64,000 nt of DNA from Talinum fruticosum (GCA_021018815.1 JAITYX010000055.1:3967422-4031421), one strand, 5' to 3'; positions 12,185-25,511 are shown, counted from the first letter of the stretch. Translations and numbers: made by a program. Notes: a model not told the origin generated them from the sequence alone.

Positions 12185-13688
12185 GGGAGGAAGAAAGAGA
12201 GGAAAAAGTAGGTTGGATTGATGGTGGAAAAGCTCGAGAAAGTGTTGTCTAAGCTTCATTTGCTTGTGATGGAGCGGGTGGGCGCGTGCTCGTTGGAGAG
12301 TGAAGAGGAGAGCGGTTTCTTCCCCGCCGACCACACGTTTGGCTGACATTCTCTAACCTCAGCCTTCTGTTTTTCGTTACTGTTACTTTGTTACCGTTCC
12401 CGCCTCCTCAACACTCGCCACTCCCACCTTAGCCATACAATTCACAAACGGATCGTTGGACTTGATATGAATGGGGTTGATTAATCAATGTCATTCCGAA
12501 TCCTAAATTCAAATTGGACACAAATTAGTTTAATCTTCGATTGGATCAATATTATTATGAATCCTTTCAATTCAAGTTGAATTGACTTTAGATCAATTAA
12601 AATTTAGTCAAATAAACTTATTTTGTAAAAAAAAAAATAGTATTTAGTTGAAAATTTTGAGTGGGTTTTAGTTCAATTTAGGCCAATTCAAATTTCAAAT
12701 CCACTCTCAAGTGAGTATAGTTTCGAGTGTTTGATCAGTACAAGTTCCGATCTTTCGGTTTGAATTTAAGAACTGTGGTCAACTTTTTCAAGCTTGGGTA
12801 TACTCTCCACATGTTGCTAAGGGTTTTTATCTCATCAATAACATACTACGTATCATCAATTACGATATTTTACCTTTTTTTAGTGTAAGAATACAATCTC
12901 TTACTACTACTTACACATTGAGTCTCCGTAGACGAGTCTTTATTATTTCTTACCGTTATTTACAACTTACTCGTTATATTATATCGTTGAAATGAACAAT
13001 CACTAAATGAATTTAGATTTCAATCTTGTACGATCTATGAATAAACTTTTTAATATGAATATGTGTGTATGTATATGATTCTTGGAAATATATGCTCCAT
13101 GAAAATGCTTAAAATTGATTGTTGAATTTCTCTGTGAATAATATGGCTTTGAGCACTTTTTAGGTACAGCCAAGATCCTTCCTCTCCTCCATGAGCTGAA
13201 GACTGCAAAAGCTTATGGTTTTTGACAATGTCATCATTCACATAGACTCTCAATTCTCAACTTATATTGGAAACGATGAAGGTGGCAACAAAGAGACACC
13301 ATGAATCCTCTCAATTGCTCATTTCTTCATTCTTAAGGAATGGCAAGAGTTGCTCCCCACTAGTGAGTTAGAGTGTTCGTACTAGTCATTACTTCATATA
13401 ATCAAATCGAACCGCTAACTTCTTCGTAAATGTTAAAGTGAGTTAGAAATATCAATTTTTATGCTAATCTCTTTTCCTATTTGCATTAAATTCTTTTCGA
13501 GAATAATTTTCGCATGACTTAACCACGATTTATTAATTTTACAATATTGTAATGTTAGGGGCTTTAAGCACCCAAAACTTTTTGGGTTTTTTATGTAATT
13601 TGACTTTTCTTTTAAATACCCCCTTCTGCATTTTTATGGTCCACTCTATGTCCCCTACAAAAATCTAAATCTGAAATAGACATTTCTA

Positions 13689-13690
<2 letters not shown>

Positions 13691-13722
<32 letters not shown>
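13691..13722. repeat. (GA)16 microsatellite
   Basis: Uninterrupted GA run 130 bases before a cluster of ACGT-core promoter motifs. Confidence 0.95.
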
Positions 13723-13725
<3 letters not shown>

Positions 13726-13855
13726 GCGATGAGACAATTTTGCAGACGCCAGGGATGAGGCCATGAAGGTGATGACTAGGAGCACGTACACCTCACGCGT
13801 GAAGGGTGAGGGTAGGGGTGAGCTAAGACCATGAACCATTGCCGTCCGTGTGACA

Positions 13856-14210
13856 GTCACGTGACCTAAACGTGAAGAATCACAGTGAAAGAGTCAGAGA
13901 CGCTGGATAAATTACACAGATTAACGCCACGTGGACATTTACGGCTTCTCCAGAACTTTGACTTTTGACCTGACGTGGCACGCGCAAATACGCAAAACTT
14001 GTCCTGCGGGGCCCATCTAAATCCTCACTTTCCTTTTTTGCTTTCTTCACCTGTCCCCACCACCCATGCATCTTCACTTTTTCTTTTTCTTTTTAAAAAA
14101 CCTAAACATTTTCCTTTTCCTTTCCCTTTTGTTGAAAATTTTTATCTGAAAAAGCAATCAAAATAAAATTTTATTTAGTCTTTGTCAGTCCCTGCAGCCA
14201 CCTATATAAG
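13856..14210 (+). promoter_or_regulatory. Promoter-like cluster without an obvious gene
   Basis: Within about 125 bases there are three ACGT-core boxes: palindromic GTCACGTGAC at 13856-13865, CCACGTGG at 13927-13934 and TGACGTGGCA at 13971-13980. Two adjacent W-box cores (TTGACT, TTGACC) lie at about 13959-13970. A TATA box, TATATAAG, lies at 14203-14210. G-box/ABRE plus W-box sets are typical of ABA- and defence-responsive promoters. Downstream (14240-14540) I find only short ORFs, so this may drive a non-coding RNA or be a promoter whose gene was lost. Confidence 0.35.
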
Positions 14211-16868
14211 TTTCAATTTTCACAACTTTTAACCTCTTATTGAATTTATTGGGAGATTTATTGTCAATTAAAATTGTATCTTTTCAATGAATTTTTAGTC
14301 CATTGAATGGAAGTTATAGTTGTTTTTTTTTTTTTTTTTTTGAGGTGGCTTTTGTCTCCTTAGAGTCCTTGCTTTTGGTACAAATTTTGTTTTCTCGCAT
14401 TAATACGAGTTTTTGTGTGAATTCTTTTTGCCATGTTAGTTTAACTCTAGTTTTCGTAAATCTGAAAATATCAAGGTGTGAAAAATAGGTGAATGTTATC
14501 ATGTGAGGCCTTTTCATTTTAGTTGCCAGTGAATCATCGATGAAATTTTATGCAGCTCCATCATAGTGATATTTATTTCAATTATAACCTAGCGAATCAA
14601 ACAAATATATACTTCGTGGAATTATACTATATCTCATTGCCCTTTAAAACAAACATGAAAACATAGAAACATGGTTGATAGCTAGAAAAATAATGCAAAT
14701 TTAGAAATCTCAATAGTACCTTTCTACATTAATCATATTTATCCAAGTAAAATTAGTCTCAAGTTTGGTTTATTATTTTCCTTCCACTAAATTGGAATAC
14801 TTAGTCTTTTTGAATCGTTTGGAGGAAAAATACAATCATGATTTGAGGAAATAGCTAGCGAAGAAAATGAATATGTTGTACTTTTTAATCGAGATCGTAA
14901 TTACACCCATATTCATTAGAAATTTGGAAAAGTTATCCTGTTTAAATTTAAATGAGTTGTAAAAATAAATTTAATGATTGTGTCATACCAGTTCGATACC
15001 CATACTTATTTTGACTGGCTAGATAGACCACGTACTATGGTTTAATGGTTTTTTAGTAACTAAATTTAACCATTTCTAAACAATAATTTTATATATATAC
15101 GACAGTTTTGCAATCTTCCAATAGCCGAAAATGCATATCATACTTGAATATGGGCTACATAAAGGTATTAATTCGATAAATATGATGGATATGGATATAG
15201 TTTACGAAAATTATATGTGGTATATATGGCACTACCCACCCTATTGTCGTGCCTGGTTCTCAAGTATTTAAAAGAAAGGTATTATGTCACGGTTTTTTCT
15301 GCCCAAACAATTGAAAAGACTTCAACTTCGGAAGTTAATTTGTAGATCAAACATCGTTCTTCTTCCACCAACCTTTATTTCAAAAGGAATCAAGTCGTAC
15401 AATAATAGTTGATTTTCTTGTCGATCTCTTCTTATCTAATATTATATCATATCACATCTTCCCAAAGTGGCATATGAAAATCAATCTCATCTTTCCCAAC
15501 TTGATATTTTTATTTTCTATAAAAAAAATATTTATTGACTTATATAACGAAGAATGTCACAAATTATATTTTTTTAGATCCTGAGAAGTCATAAAAAATA
15601 ATATCATACTTAACGTATTTAGGTTCTCAAAATTAATCACTTGGTCAAGACCTCGTTGATAATTATATATACATGAATTCAAAATTCAAACTTAAAAAAG
15701 TAGTGACTTTGACATATAATATATTCAAATAGATCCAAATAGATTGAGTCAATTCAAAATTTAGTAGCCATTGACAACTTTTTGATCATGGTTAGGGCGG
15801 CAACATGACCATGGTAGACACACAATAGGATGCATGAATTTTGATGCAGTAGGCACCATCAATCATGAGTTTCATGTGGTATAACACATTTGTCGTTTTT
15901 GATTATGATTTCAAATATATCTTGATTAATGGATAAGTCCCTATATAAATCAATCATGATGAACGATATAATAATGCATTTCTTCAGTTCATTATAATTT
16001 GTTTCTGATCAAATGTTTACGAGATCGATCAAACTTAAACTAGCCAAATCAAAACCATATTTGTCAATTCTAGCATTTGGCTTCATAGATATAGGAAAGG
16101 CAAAACAAAACTTGGGGATTAATTTACCGCAACTAGGAAGCGAAGAAAAACTCAAAAGAGAAGACGTATCTAGACATTGAGATGTGAATAAAAGAAAAGA
16201 GGGGGATGGGGAAAGGTTTTACGTACGTAGGTCCACCTTTTTATATATTTTTTTTTTGTAAATAAAAACAATGGCAAATAGTACCTTTTTTTTTCCTAAA
16301 GAAAAATAAATTGGTGCAGTTAATAATAAGAATAAGAATAAAAGGTTACCATCATTGAAGACATCAACATCAATGTGGTAGAATATGAGAGATAGATTCA
16401 CGTCATTTTGGAATTAGGTCATGGTCCTCCATATCTAATGATCAATCCATGTCCTCCTTTTTCCTATACTAGCTTGCCTCAATTGAAAGTCCCGCCTTTT
16501 CACCTTTCTTTCTTCTAGACTCTCGGGTACCATGATCATAAATTTTTAGTTCAAATAAAAAACGTTTTAAAAATAATTTTTAAAGATATTAAGGTAATTA
16601 ATAATATATTTTTTAGTGTGAGTGAACCTTTTAGTTTGATGCCGAATATTGATTCCTTTTATCAAACTCGTCTCTGAATAATCTATATAATCACTTTCAT
16701 AGTGTTCGAAAATTACCAGTAAAAATGTGAAATGCATTTATGTAGGAATTATTAATTATAGAGTTTGGGCTTGCCGCACTTTGGTTATCTTGACCTCTCT
16801 CTAGCTATCTAGTGAAATAAGAACCTTCTCTTCAATTTTATTTTTTAAAAAGTAAAATATAAACCTTA

Positions 16869-16871
<3 letters not shown>

Positions 16872-16937
<66 letters not shown>
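16872..16937. repeat. (TA)33 microsatellite
   Basis: 66 uninterrupted bases of TA in AT-rich intergenic DNA. Confidence 0.97.
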
Positions 16938-16939
<2 letters not shown>

Positions 16940-17036
16940 TATTTCTTTCACCAAAACAATTAATTTTTATGGAACCAAAAAATGAATTTAATAAAACATG
17001 ATAGTTTCTATTTTTTATCAAGCCCGATAATTAGTA

Positions 17037-17302
17037 CTCCCTCCGTTTCAAAATTCGTTTTAAGGTTATGCAAGAATATCAAGGAAATATAAAATTCATA
17101 ACAAATTTTTATGTTAAAAGACTAAATTACCCCTATATTTTATTGAAAATAAAAAAATCAATGAAAAAAGAAAATAAATAAAGCAATTAATAAGGACAAA
17201 GTTGATAAACTAGTAATTAATATGTCATTGAAATTGTAAAGTAATAAATATTACAAAACGAGAAAAGTTAGTTAAAGTGACATATATTAAAAACGGAGGG
17301 AG
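17037..17302. mobile_element. Stowaway-type MITE, complete, 266 bp
   Basis: The element starts CTCCCTCCGTTT and ends with its inverse, AAACGGAGGGAG, directly flanked by TA on both sides (17035-17036 and 17303-17304), the TA target duplication of Tc1/mariner-derived Stowaway MITEs. The interior is AT-rich with no coding capacity. A second copy in the opposite orientation lies at 20996-21267. Confidence 0.92.
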
Positions 17303-18197
17303 TAGTTACATTGCGTGACTGACTAACTTCCGATAAAATAAAATTAAAACGTGAATTTTATTTTTTAAGGTTCAAGAAATAAACATGATTATTTAAAAAA
17401 ATAGAACATGATTTTATACTCCGATAATTCTCCTTTTCTCTTAATTAGGCTCACTAACTGCCAAATGTGGTGGGTAATACAATTATTATATCATTCCATT
17501 TTGCACCAAACGAATCCATCTCTAAAATAAATCAGCATATTCTTTTTTTAAAAAGAAAATCAGCAGATTCTACATAACCAATACATAATTTTTTTAAAAA
17601 AATTAGAACCAATACGTGTTCTTTGATTTTTTTTTTTTTAAATGTGATTAGAGGAATTGAATTATAAATTAGTCATTCTGGAAAAGAATATATTACTTTA
17701 GTCCAATTTCTTCTCACATGTTTTTCATGGAGTATTATTTGCTTAATTTTAATCAACTAGAACATGATTAACACTTAATATGATTCCACTAAAGACTTTT
17801 TCTTCGATAATTAAATGATTAAGCGATCAAAATGATCTCGTTCAGGCTATAATTTATGAAACAGTAATTCCATTATATAAAGCTCTTAATTCTTTACCAA
17901 TCAATTATATATAAAAAAAATGGTCTCATGTTGATAGTATAGATTTTATAGAATTTGAGAGAGAATATTATTTTTTTCAGAAAGGGACCATGAAAATAGG
18001 GGTAAATTTTAAAAAAAAATTAAAAAATATTATATATGATAACTTGGGTTTTTGGTCAGAAAAAAAAATTTAACTTACGGATCGGAGTTCATGGTATAAT
18101 TTGTAGGATACTTAAAGTAAAGACTAAATAATTTTTAAAAAATATATATATGTCAACCCAAATTACTACTATAATACATACACAATACAATTGGGGG

Positions 18198-18255
18198 AGG
18201 GAAATCGAACTTGAGATATAATATACTTAGAACCTCAATCTTAACCATTAGGGTA
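18198..18255 (-). mobile_element. Possible tRNA-derived SINE head
   Basis: On the minus strand an A-box-like word (TACCCTAATGG, 18255-18245) is followed about 34 bases later by a B-box-like word (AGTTCGATTTCC, 18211-18200). Each has about one mismatch to the pol III consensus. Both occur in plant tRNA-derived SINEs. No clear target duplication or tail was found, so this is tentative. Confidence 0.3.
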
Positions 18256-19529
18256 TGACCTTAGTGGTTAGAATAATAACTCCTTACATAAAATAAAAAA
18301 AAAATCAACAAAAATTTCTATATAAATATCAATTATAAATTGTTAACGTTTTACATTGGAAGCAATAAATAATGTTTTGCTTTTTTTTTAAGTTTAGTTT
18401 ATTTTTATATTTATGTAAGATTTTTGTGGGATATTTATGTTAGTTGTTCAATATATTTTGTTATAGAGTTTATTTATACATTACTTTAATTTAAAATTTT
18501 TGTATTCTTCAAATAAATTCTAGACACATTTAATTAAAATATAATAATTAGAAAATTTTAGTTGGTAGATTTTTATTTTGATACAGTTACATAGACTAAC
18601 CCTTTTATTTGTGAGATGAAACATCTTTTAATATATTAATTACGCATAACAATACCGAGCACCTTGGTCTCATGTATATTATAGCTAGGGGTGGCTGGGA
18701 TAATTTAGTTATGCATGCGTAGGCACGCTTTTAACCAAATAATTTATCCGATCGACAATTAGTGTCTAATATTATGAACGATATGACAATAAATAATACT
18801 TGTGATTTATTATTTTAAAAAATAATTATCAACACTACATACCTTGCTGATCATCATACCATCATGCTGTTGTTTCACATAAGACATGTATTTTTCAGTG
18901 AGTGAGAGAGAGAAAGAAACAAAGAAGGAAATAATCATTGCATAAGCTGGTGGTTCATCCAATTTCTCCACATAAAATCATGTCAGACACTAAAATTATA
19001 AACTAATCAATTCAAGTATTGAACCTAATTATTTTGCTTTCACATCATCATCATCGTCATAGTTATCATCATCATCATAACTATGTTTATTATTCGGGCA
19101 ATTTTCGATATCAACTGACTTTGCATCAGTTGTATTTGTTTTAATAAATTTGTCTTACAAAAAAAATGAATTTTAAAGGATACTTTTCGATTAAGTTTAG
19201 TTTGAGTTATATTTATTTGAGTTTTTATGAATCATGCTGATTATTTTGAATATTATAGGAAGTTGATTTAAAACATTTAATTTGAACTTGTGTTCAGTTT
19301 TTTTAAAATATAAATATCTCGACCTGAAGAATAATTTGTTATAATGGTATTTATGTGTACATGATTCGGGGTAGAAAAAGGGAAATTTTAATGTCAAAAA
19401 GAAGTGAATTGACAATTCAGAATGAAGGAATTGGAACCACAAATAATCCTAAAATTTCTAGGTTGATCTTATCTGATAACTTGACATTTTGACCAGCTTT
19501 GGGACGATTTCCCCAAAAGGATTCAAGTA

Positions 19530-19771
19530 GGCCCATGTCGAAATCTGGGCCCATTCCGAAGTCAAATGGTAGCAGTCAAATAGTTGACTACTAACCATGT
19601 TTTCACATTCTCACGTGAGGTTTCGGAGTTTGTGCCTTGGGCCATTCTTTTTGTCCTCATTGGCCCACTCACCTCCTAATCAAGGGTTCAATTACATAGG
19701 AGCTCAATCCAAGGCCCAAATTAGGCCCGAGAGTTACTCATTCCAACAACCCAATTGGGCTCAGCAGCCCA
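19530..19771. promoter_or_regulatory. Cluster of eight TGGGCY/RGCCCA (site II) motifs
   Basis: Site-II/TCP-binding words occur at 19530, 19546 (TGGGCC), 19548 (GGCCCA), 19638, 19662, 19713, 19756 and 19766, in a GC-richer island within AT-rich DNA. Such clusters normally sit in promoters of ribosomal, mitochondrial and cell-cycle genes. An overlapping 78-codon ORF (19597-19833) has no recognisable similarity. No gene follows. Confidence 0.35.
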
Positions 19772-20707
19772 CCCCCAAGGCATCACCACCCATTCTTCTG
19801 CAGAGTCAGTCAACGGTGTATTCAAGAGGGTGAAATTAAACACCTAGTTGAAGAAAAAGTATTAAGAGTAAAAAAGTTATTCTCGGGCCTTCAATAATCA
19901 GTTTAAATTTTCAATTGAGTAAGTTTTTATACATGATGTCAATGTTCCGAGGAGGAGATTTCAGTTCCAAATATCAACAACTCTCTGTATTAATGTATTG
20001 CTCAAGGTTAGTCAACCATAATAATTGACACTAGTACTTTTGTTATTGGTGCAGTACATATAAGATCTCGAGGTACATGTAAATATTTCATGCTTATTTT
20101 CTTTCATGCAACTTGGTCATAAAGACAATATAAATTTTTTTTTTTTTTGGTGCGGAAAGAGGGCAAACCTCTAAAAAATTATCTTAGAACGTACTAATAA
20201 ACCGAGACCAAGCAACTTGCAATACATTTTTTAAAAAATAAAATAAAATTAAAAAAGAACAATAAATCAAAAGAATTATGCGATTTAATTGCTTTTATCA
20301 ACTTGAACTCTAAAAAATGACTTCAAATCGTCAAAAGGTACGTGATTGTTATGTGTAATCTTCCCATCACCGTGAACCGAAAGCGATTATTTTTCAAAAC
20401 TAGAATTAGTTTGTATGCTAATTGTAATTAACTATTAATGTTGTCACGTTAGTGTTAAAGATATTGTATTCAACATTAATAAAATTCAAATTAATAAGTT
20501 AAACACCCTCTAAAATTGCTGATGTGGCAATTAATGCCGTATATATATATATTTGATATGATGCCGTATATATTTGTAATCACTAAATTAAATATCCTAC
20601 ATTAGTTTCCCTATCATTGTCACTATAAATTCAACTCAACAATATGTATGTAGGAAAACTATGACAAATGAGAAAGCTCGATTAGATGTGATCAATTTTT
20701 TGGGGGG

Positions 20708-20867
20708 TAGAGGTGCCTTGAAAAAAGTCATCAAGATTTAAATGTTAATTAACCTTTTTTGTTTCATGATATCCGTAATTTTAGGAGTAGAGGTGCCTTG
20801 AAAAAATTCATCAAGGTTTAACTGTTAACCGACATTTTTCGTTTCATAATATCTATAATTTTATAAT
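20708..20867. repeat. Two-copy tandem repeat of about 80 bp
   Basis: Two adjacent copies each begin GTAGAGGTGCCTTGAAAAAA or a close variant and contain TCATCAAGRTTTAA and GTTTCATRATATC. The second copy runs into a truncated Stowaway body. Confidence 0.7.
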
Positions 20868-20993
20868 CTCGATGACATTTTAATCACTAATTATCAATTT
20901 TATCCTTATTAATTACTTTTTTATTTATAATGAAATCATGAGATAATTAGGTCTTTTAACACAAATTTTGTCATGAATTTTGTATTTCTTTAA
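20830..20993. mobile_element. Truncated Stowaway MITE abutting a complete copy
   Basis: This stretch shares, in the same order, the interior words of the complete copy that follows (ATAATATCTAT, TCCTTATTAAT, ACACAAATTTTGTCA, GAATTTTGTRTTT) but lacks both terminal CTCCCTC ends. The next complete element begins at the TA at 20994-20995, so one Stowaway seems to have inserted into, or replaced the end of, another. Confidence 0.6.
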
Positions 20994-20995
20994 TA

Positions 20996-21267
20996 CTCCC
21001 TGCATTCTAAAATATATGTCACTTTAACTAACAATTTTTGTTTTATAATATCTATCACTTTATGATTTCTAATAACGTATTAATGACTAGTTTACCATTT
21101 TGTCCTTATTAATCACTTTCTTTTCCTCCTTTTTTTATTAATTTTTTCATTTTCAATGAAATCTTGAGGGCAACTTAATCTCGTAACACAAATTTTGTCA
21201 CGAATTTTGTGTTTTTTTGATATGCTCTTATAACCTTAAAGCGACAAGTATTTTGAAATTGATGGAG
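20996..21267. mobile_element. Stowaway-type MITE, complete, 272 bp, opposite orientation
   Basis: It begins CTCCCTGCATTC after TA (20994-20995) and ends GATGGAG before TA (21268-21269). The left end shares ATATGTCACTTTAACTAAC with the reverse complement of the right end of the 17037-17302 copy, and its right end matches that copy's left end, so both belong to one family. Ends have drifted by a few bases. Confidence 0.85.
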
Positions 21268-21827
21268 TATTTTGTTAGATCCCAAAAACGATAAGTACTG
21301 TGAATCGAGAGGAGCACATACTAATATTTATTAACTTGAGATAATTCATTGATAGATGTTATCATTTTTTAAGAGTAGTTTTTGTGTTAGTTCAATACTT
21401 AAACTTTTTACATGAGTTTATAATAGGCCTACTTGTTGTAGATGTGCCATATCAACTAGAACAATTAATGTAATGTACAAGCTATGAAGAAAGGCATTCC
21501 CAAAAAAAAAAAAAAAAAAAAACTATATTATATTGCAAACATGAATTCAATAAAAGCTCTTGATCAACATACTTCTTGTTAGTTTGACAAATCAAGTAAA
21601 TTTAATTCAATAACTATGAGCAAAATGACTTTAATTAATGGTTTATAAAAAAAACAACTATAAGATGGATTGATTAGTTGATGTCCCTTAAAAGAAATTG
21701 ATTTGCATGTTCATTATGAATTCGACCATTTAGAAAAGGGAGAAGGAAAAATAAAGAGATAGCTCAACCAAGCAGCAAACGAAGTGGGGAAAGGGCGAAA
21801 GTATAAAGCCTTTATATATACCTAAAG

Positions 21828-22460
21828 TAGGGATGACAATAGGTTAGGTCAGTATCGAATTCACATAGACACGTATCTATTTGTGTTTTTTATACCCGGA
21901 TTTATTGGATTTGTAAAGATTGAACCTAAACTCAGATTTCCTAGGTCTGTGGATCCACATGTTCAGTCTAGTTCATACTAATTTGTGACATATTTATTAT
22001 TATTTCACATTTATAAGCAATTGTAAACATACAACTTTTTAAACATGACCGAAATATCCTATTTTAAAGCACAAATCACAATAGTCAATAACCATAATAT
22101 AAAATACAAACTATTAGTGAGTAAAAGGTGGAGAAAATCAAGAGTGAACGAGAGAGACGCAAAGCAGCAGGATAGCAATAGCATACAAAAATTTAAGATT
22201 TACTCACAAAGTTATAAGTATTCACTTAAATGAGTCCGTTTAGCTATATTTTTTTCAAAAAGAAAAATATTAGGTTCTAATAGGATATTGGGTCGTGTTT
22301 GGTTCCCAACTTCCTAAACCCAACCCGAACTCCGATCTAGAAAACTTGGACTCATATCCAATCTAAATCCATTAGGTCTAAATTCTTTGGACCCAAACCA
22401 AGTCAAATAGGTCAAATCTAGCGGGTTTAGGGTCGGGTCCAAGACCCGTTGTCATCCTTA
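21828..22460. mobile_element. Non-autonomous hAT-like element, about 630 bp
   Basis: The left end TAGGGATGACAATAGG and the inverted right end TAAGGATGACAACGGG match at 13 of 16 positions and resemble hAT-type termini. Both ends lead into GGGT/CCCG-rich subterminal DNA around an AT-rich centre. No transposase is present. A convincing 8-bp target duplication is not visible, so ends may be eroded. Confidence 0.5.
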
Positions 22461-24499
22461 GCTTATAGGGGTACTATCATGTATCTAATATCTCCAATAG
22501 TTGGCATCAACAAAATTTATCTAAAAAAATCTAATTAACACAAACGTAAACCTTTAATGTCAATGTGGAAGTATGAGACGTTCCTAGTGATTTTATGATA
22601 CTTTTCAAGTCATTAATTGTAGCGGGTTGGGGTGCTACACTAAAATACACTAAAAACATAACAACCGAATCCAAGTGACACCAACTAGACAGATTATGTG
22701 GGATAATACCCATCAAGTCATTGTCAAGGAATTCCTATGGATGATGGATCATATACATTAGAACAGGAGAAAAATCTGGGGTCATATGAAAAAAAAAGAC
22801 TCATATATATATATACTCAAATTGTAGACCTATATATTGAGAAGGTAGTATGGTTAGGTATAGTATTGGTTGACAGTTGAATCAGTTTCCCTCTCATTTG
22901 TGAGTGGCCCCTTGAGCACCATTGTTACCCACATCAACCACTCCACCTCCCATCTTTTTCCCTATTAAATTTATTGATATGTATAGCTCAGGAAAAATAC
23001 CCGATTATAGATGTATAGCTTATCCATATCTCTCCCACTTTGCACGTAATCTTACTTTGTCAAATTTATAGTTGCAGTCTTCCTACACTAAACTATTCTT
23101 TATAAACATAATGATGTAAGAGATTTGAATCTCGAGGGTCAATACACCCTTTACTTATAATAGGTTGAGTTTGTCAAGTCCAACAAGACATATGCATAAA
23201 TTAGACTTTCACTCTCCTTGCACATTTTAGACATGTATAAAATTGTTTGAGTACGAATTTATTTCTGGGTCTTGAATCATCATGTTAAAGTTTTGATTGA
23301 GTTGATTCTCGAATATAGTATTAAAGTTTTTCTAAGTAGGAGGTCTTAGATTCAAATATTGATCATTGCATAAGGTAAAGAAGAATTTTTGTTGCGTCTC
23401 GTTCTTTACGTCCAAAAGACATTCACATAAAGAGACATATATACTAGAATACAAACATATTCCCGAATCTTCAATTCAATTATTAGTTTAATCATTTGAT
23501 TGAGTTGATTCTGGAACAAAATAAGGTTCTAGTCATTTTTTTTTTTGGATAGAATGCATGGTTCTATTAGCTATAATGTGGTATTAGTTATAGCATTATA
23601 AAATATCATACTAAAAAGATTTGGAAGAGGAAGTATGGCTAGCTGTAGAAGAAGAGATGTAGGAGTTGGACAAATTCTTCTACCACCTCTGCACTTATTT
23701 CAACTTATAATGTATAGTTTCAAGTTTTAGGCCGTGATGAATGGAGCAAAATCGTCTCTGTTCATTTCAATGTTTATAAAACGGTAGCTCGACCTAATTG
23801 TTATTAATTATTATTATTCATTGTTGATCATCAAATATTAGTTTTAATAGTTGAAAAGAATAAATCCTCATTTTCTAGATTAGAAATTTTTATGTAATTA
23901 TAATATAAATTTTTTCTTTATATTATCTAAGTTATGACTCGACCGGAAAAGAGAGAAATTGCATCTACAAGTAATTAATTTATAACAAATTCATAAATAA
24001 GATCTTAATCCTTTTCTCTATATGCAATAATGTAATAATGTTGTGATCACAAAAAGTTCAAAAAAAGTAAAAAGAAAAAATGATATCATGTTGACAGTAA
24101 TGACGAGACATTAGACATGGTACACACAACAAGCTGTTGGCATGGAGGCCTGCAAAAATCTACATGACAATAAACCCTCAACCTTCAATATTTATACAAT
24201 TTAAATAATAATAGATAATAAATAAAGAAATAAATTGCAAAAAATTCCTAAATTTGGGTCAAGTAGTCCACACATTCTTAAGGCAGTATTTTATTGGATA
24301 GGGATTGTAGGGGGAAAAAATCCCAGCTTTTGTTGTTCCTCTTTTTTTTTTTTTTTTATTACCAGTATTTATTAATATTTCCTTTTATGAGTATTAAAAA
24401 ACAAATCCACAGAATAATTAAAATTCCCAAAAAAGGGGTATTTGGGCAGCTTTTTATGTAGTAGTCCCAGATAGTGCGTGTAGGTCGTCGTACTCGTGT

Positions 24500-25502
24500 C
24501 ATAGGCAAAGGCAAGCCTCTCTCTCCTCAAATTTTCTCTCTCTTCTTTCCCATTTCATCACTCCTGGAATCTCTCTCTCTATCTCTCTACCCTCCTCCCC
24601 AAAAGTTTCTGATGATCAGTAGATGCTAATTGTTTTCAAGAAGCAGCAAAGCGGTTTCTTTTGGCTCTCAAGCACGTAACTGTTTCTTCACAGTCTCACA
24701 TTTCAACAGGTACTCTCCGCTGACTTCTCCATACCCATTTCAATTTTCCCCCTGAATTGTCTCTGATTCTTTCCTACAAACTCTATCTTTGATTTCTTGT
24801 TTGGGTTCGGAGAAGAATTGCCAGATTGATCTTAGAACAAAGATTATATTTTTATTTCATTTTTGTGGGTGTGGGAGAATCGCCTTGTTGGACTTCTTGG
24901 AATGGCAAAACAGTGGAAATTCCTCCTTTGGATATTTTTTTTAAACCTGGAATAATGTTGGTTTTTTTTATGTGGATTTCAATGTGTTTGCAAAAATGTT
25001 TGAAATACTGGCTGGATTTCGAATTTGAGAGTAGCTGAATTAAGAGCGGATCCAGTGTATGATTTTAGTTTTACTTTTTTCCAGATTTTGTTTTTAAAAC
25101 TTATTAAGAAGGTGCTGGCTATTTTGAATGCTCAGTTGTGTCAAGCCTTTTCAGGTGAAGGTTAGTCAGAGAGTCTATTGTGGAGAGTGTTCTATTTTGA
25201 GTTCTAACTCTTACATCTATACCCTTTTTTTTGGGGGGTGGTGAGGGTTGTGTTCTTTGGTGCTCCTTGTTTTGGTCTCATATCTAGACTAGATCAATGT
25301 CTACTTCTCTGAGTTCCCGTCTCTTTGATGGATTTCCTGATGATAATAGGGTTCCAAATGGGCATAGAAATGTGATAGATTTAGCTTAAAATCCAACATC
25401 TTTTGGGCATGAATGATTAATATTCATTATGATGATAGATTTTTTGATAAATGTTGGGAGTGATGACTAAAACTGCACTCTTTGATGGCATGTTTATTGC
25501 AG
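24500..25502 (+). other. 5' leader exon and leader intron of the CRLK-like gene
   Basis: A pyrimidine-rich stretch (24510-24600), typical of plant leaders, precedes a donor at 24710 (CAACAG|GTACTC). The acceptor TTTATTGCAG ends at 25502, 57 bases before the main ATG. The inferred intron is about 793 bases. I see no clear TATA box. Confidence 0.5.
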
Positions 25503-25511
25503 CTGGATAAG

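Larger units (their letters stand above)
12421..24480. other. 12-kb gene-poor, AT-rich intergenic region
   Basis: No complete protein gene is recognisable. It holds microsatellites (13691-13722, 16872-16937), a cluster of ACGT boxes with a TATA box (13856-14210), two complete Stowaway MITEs (17037-17302, 20996-21267) and a truncated one, a tRNA-like SINE candidate near 18.2 kb, a cluster of GGCCCA sites (19530-19771), an approximately 80-bp tandem repeat (20708-20867) and a hAT-like element (21828-22460). The rest is AT-rich DNA in which I see nothing definite. Confidence 0.6.
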
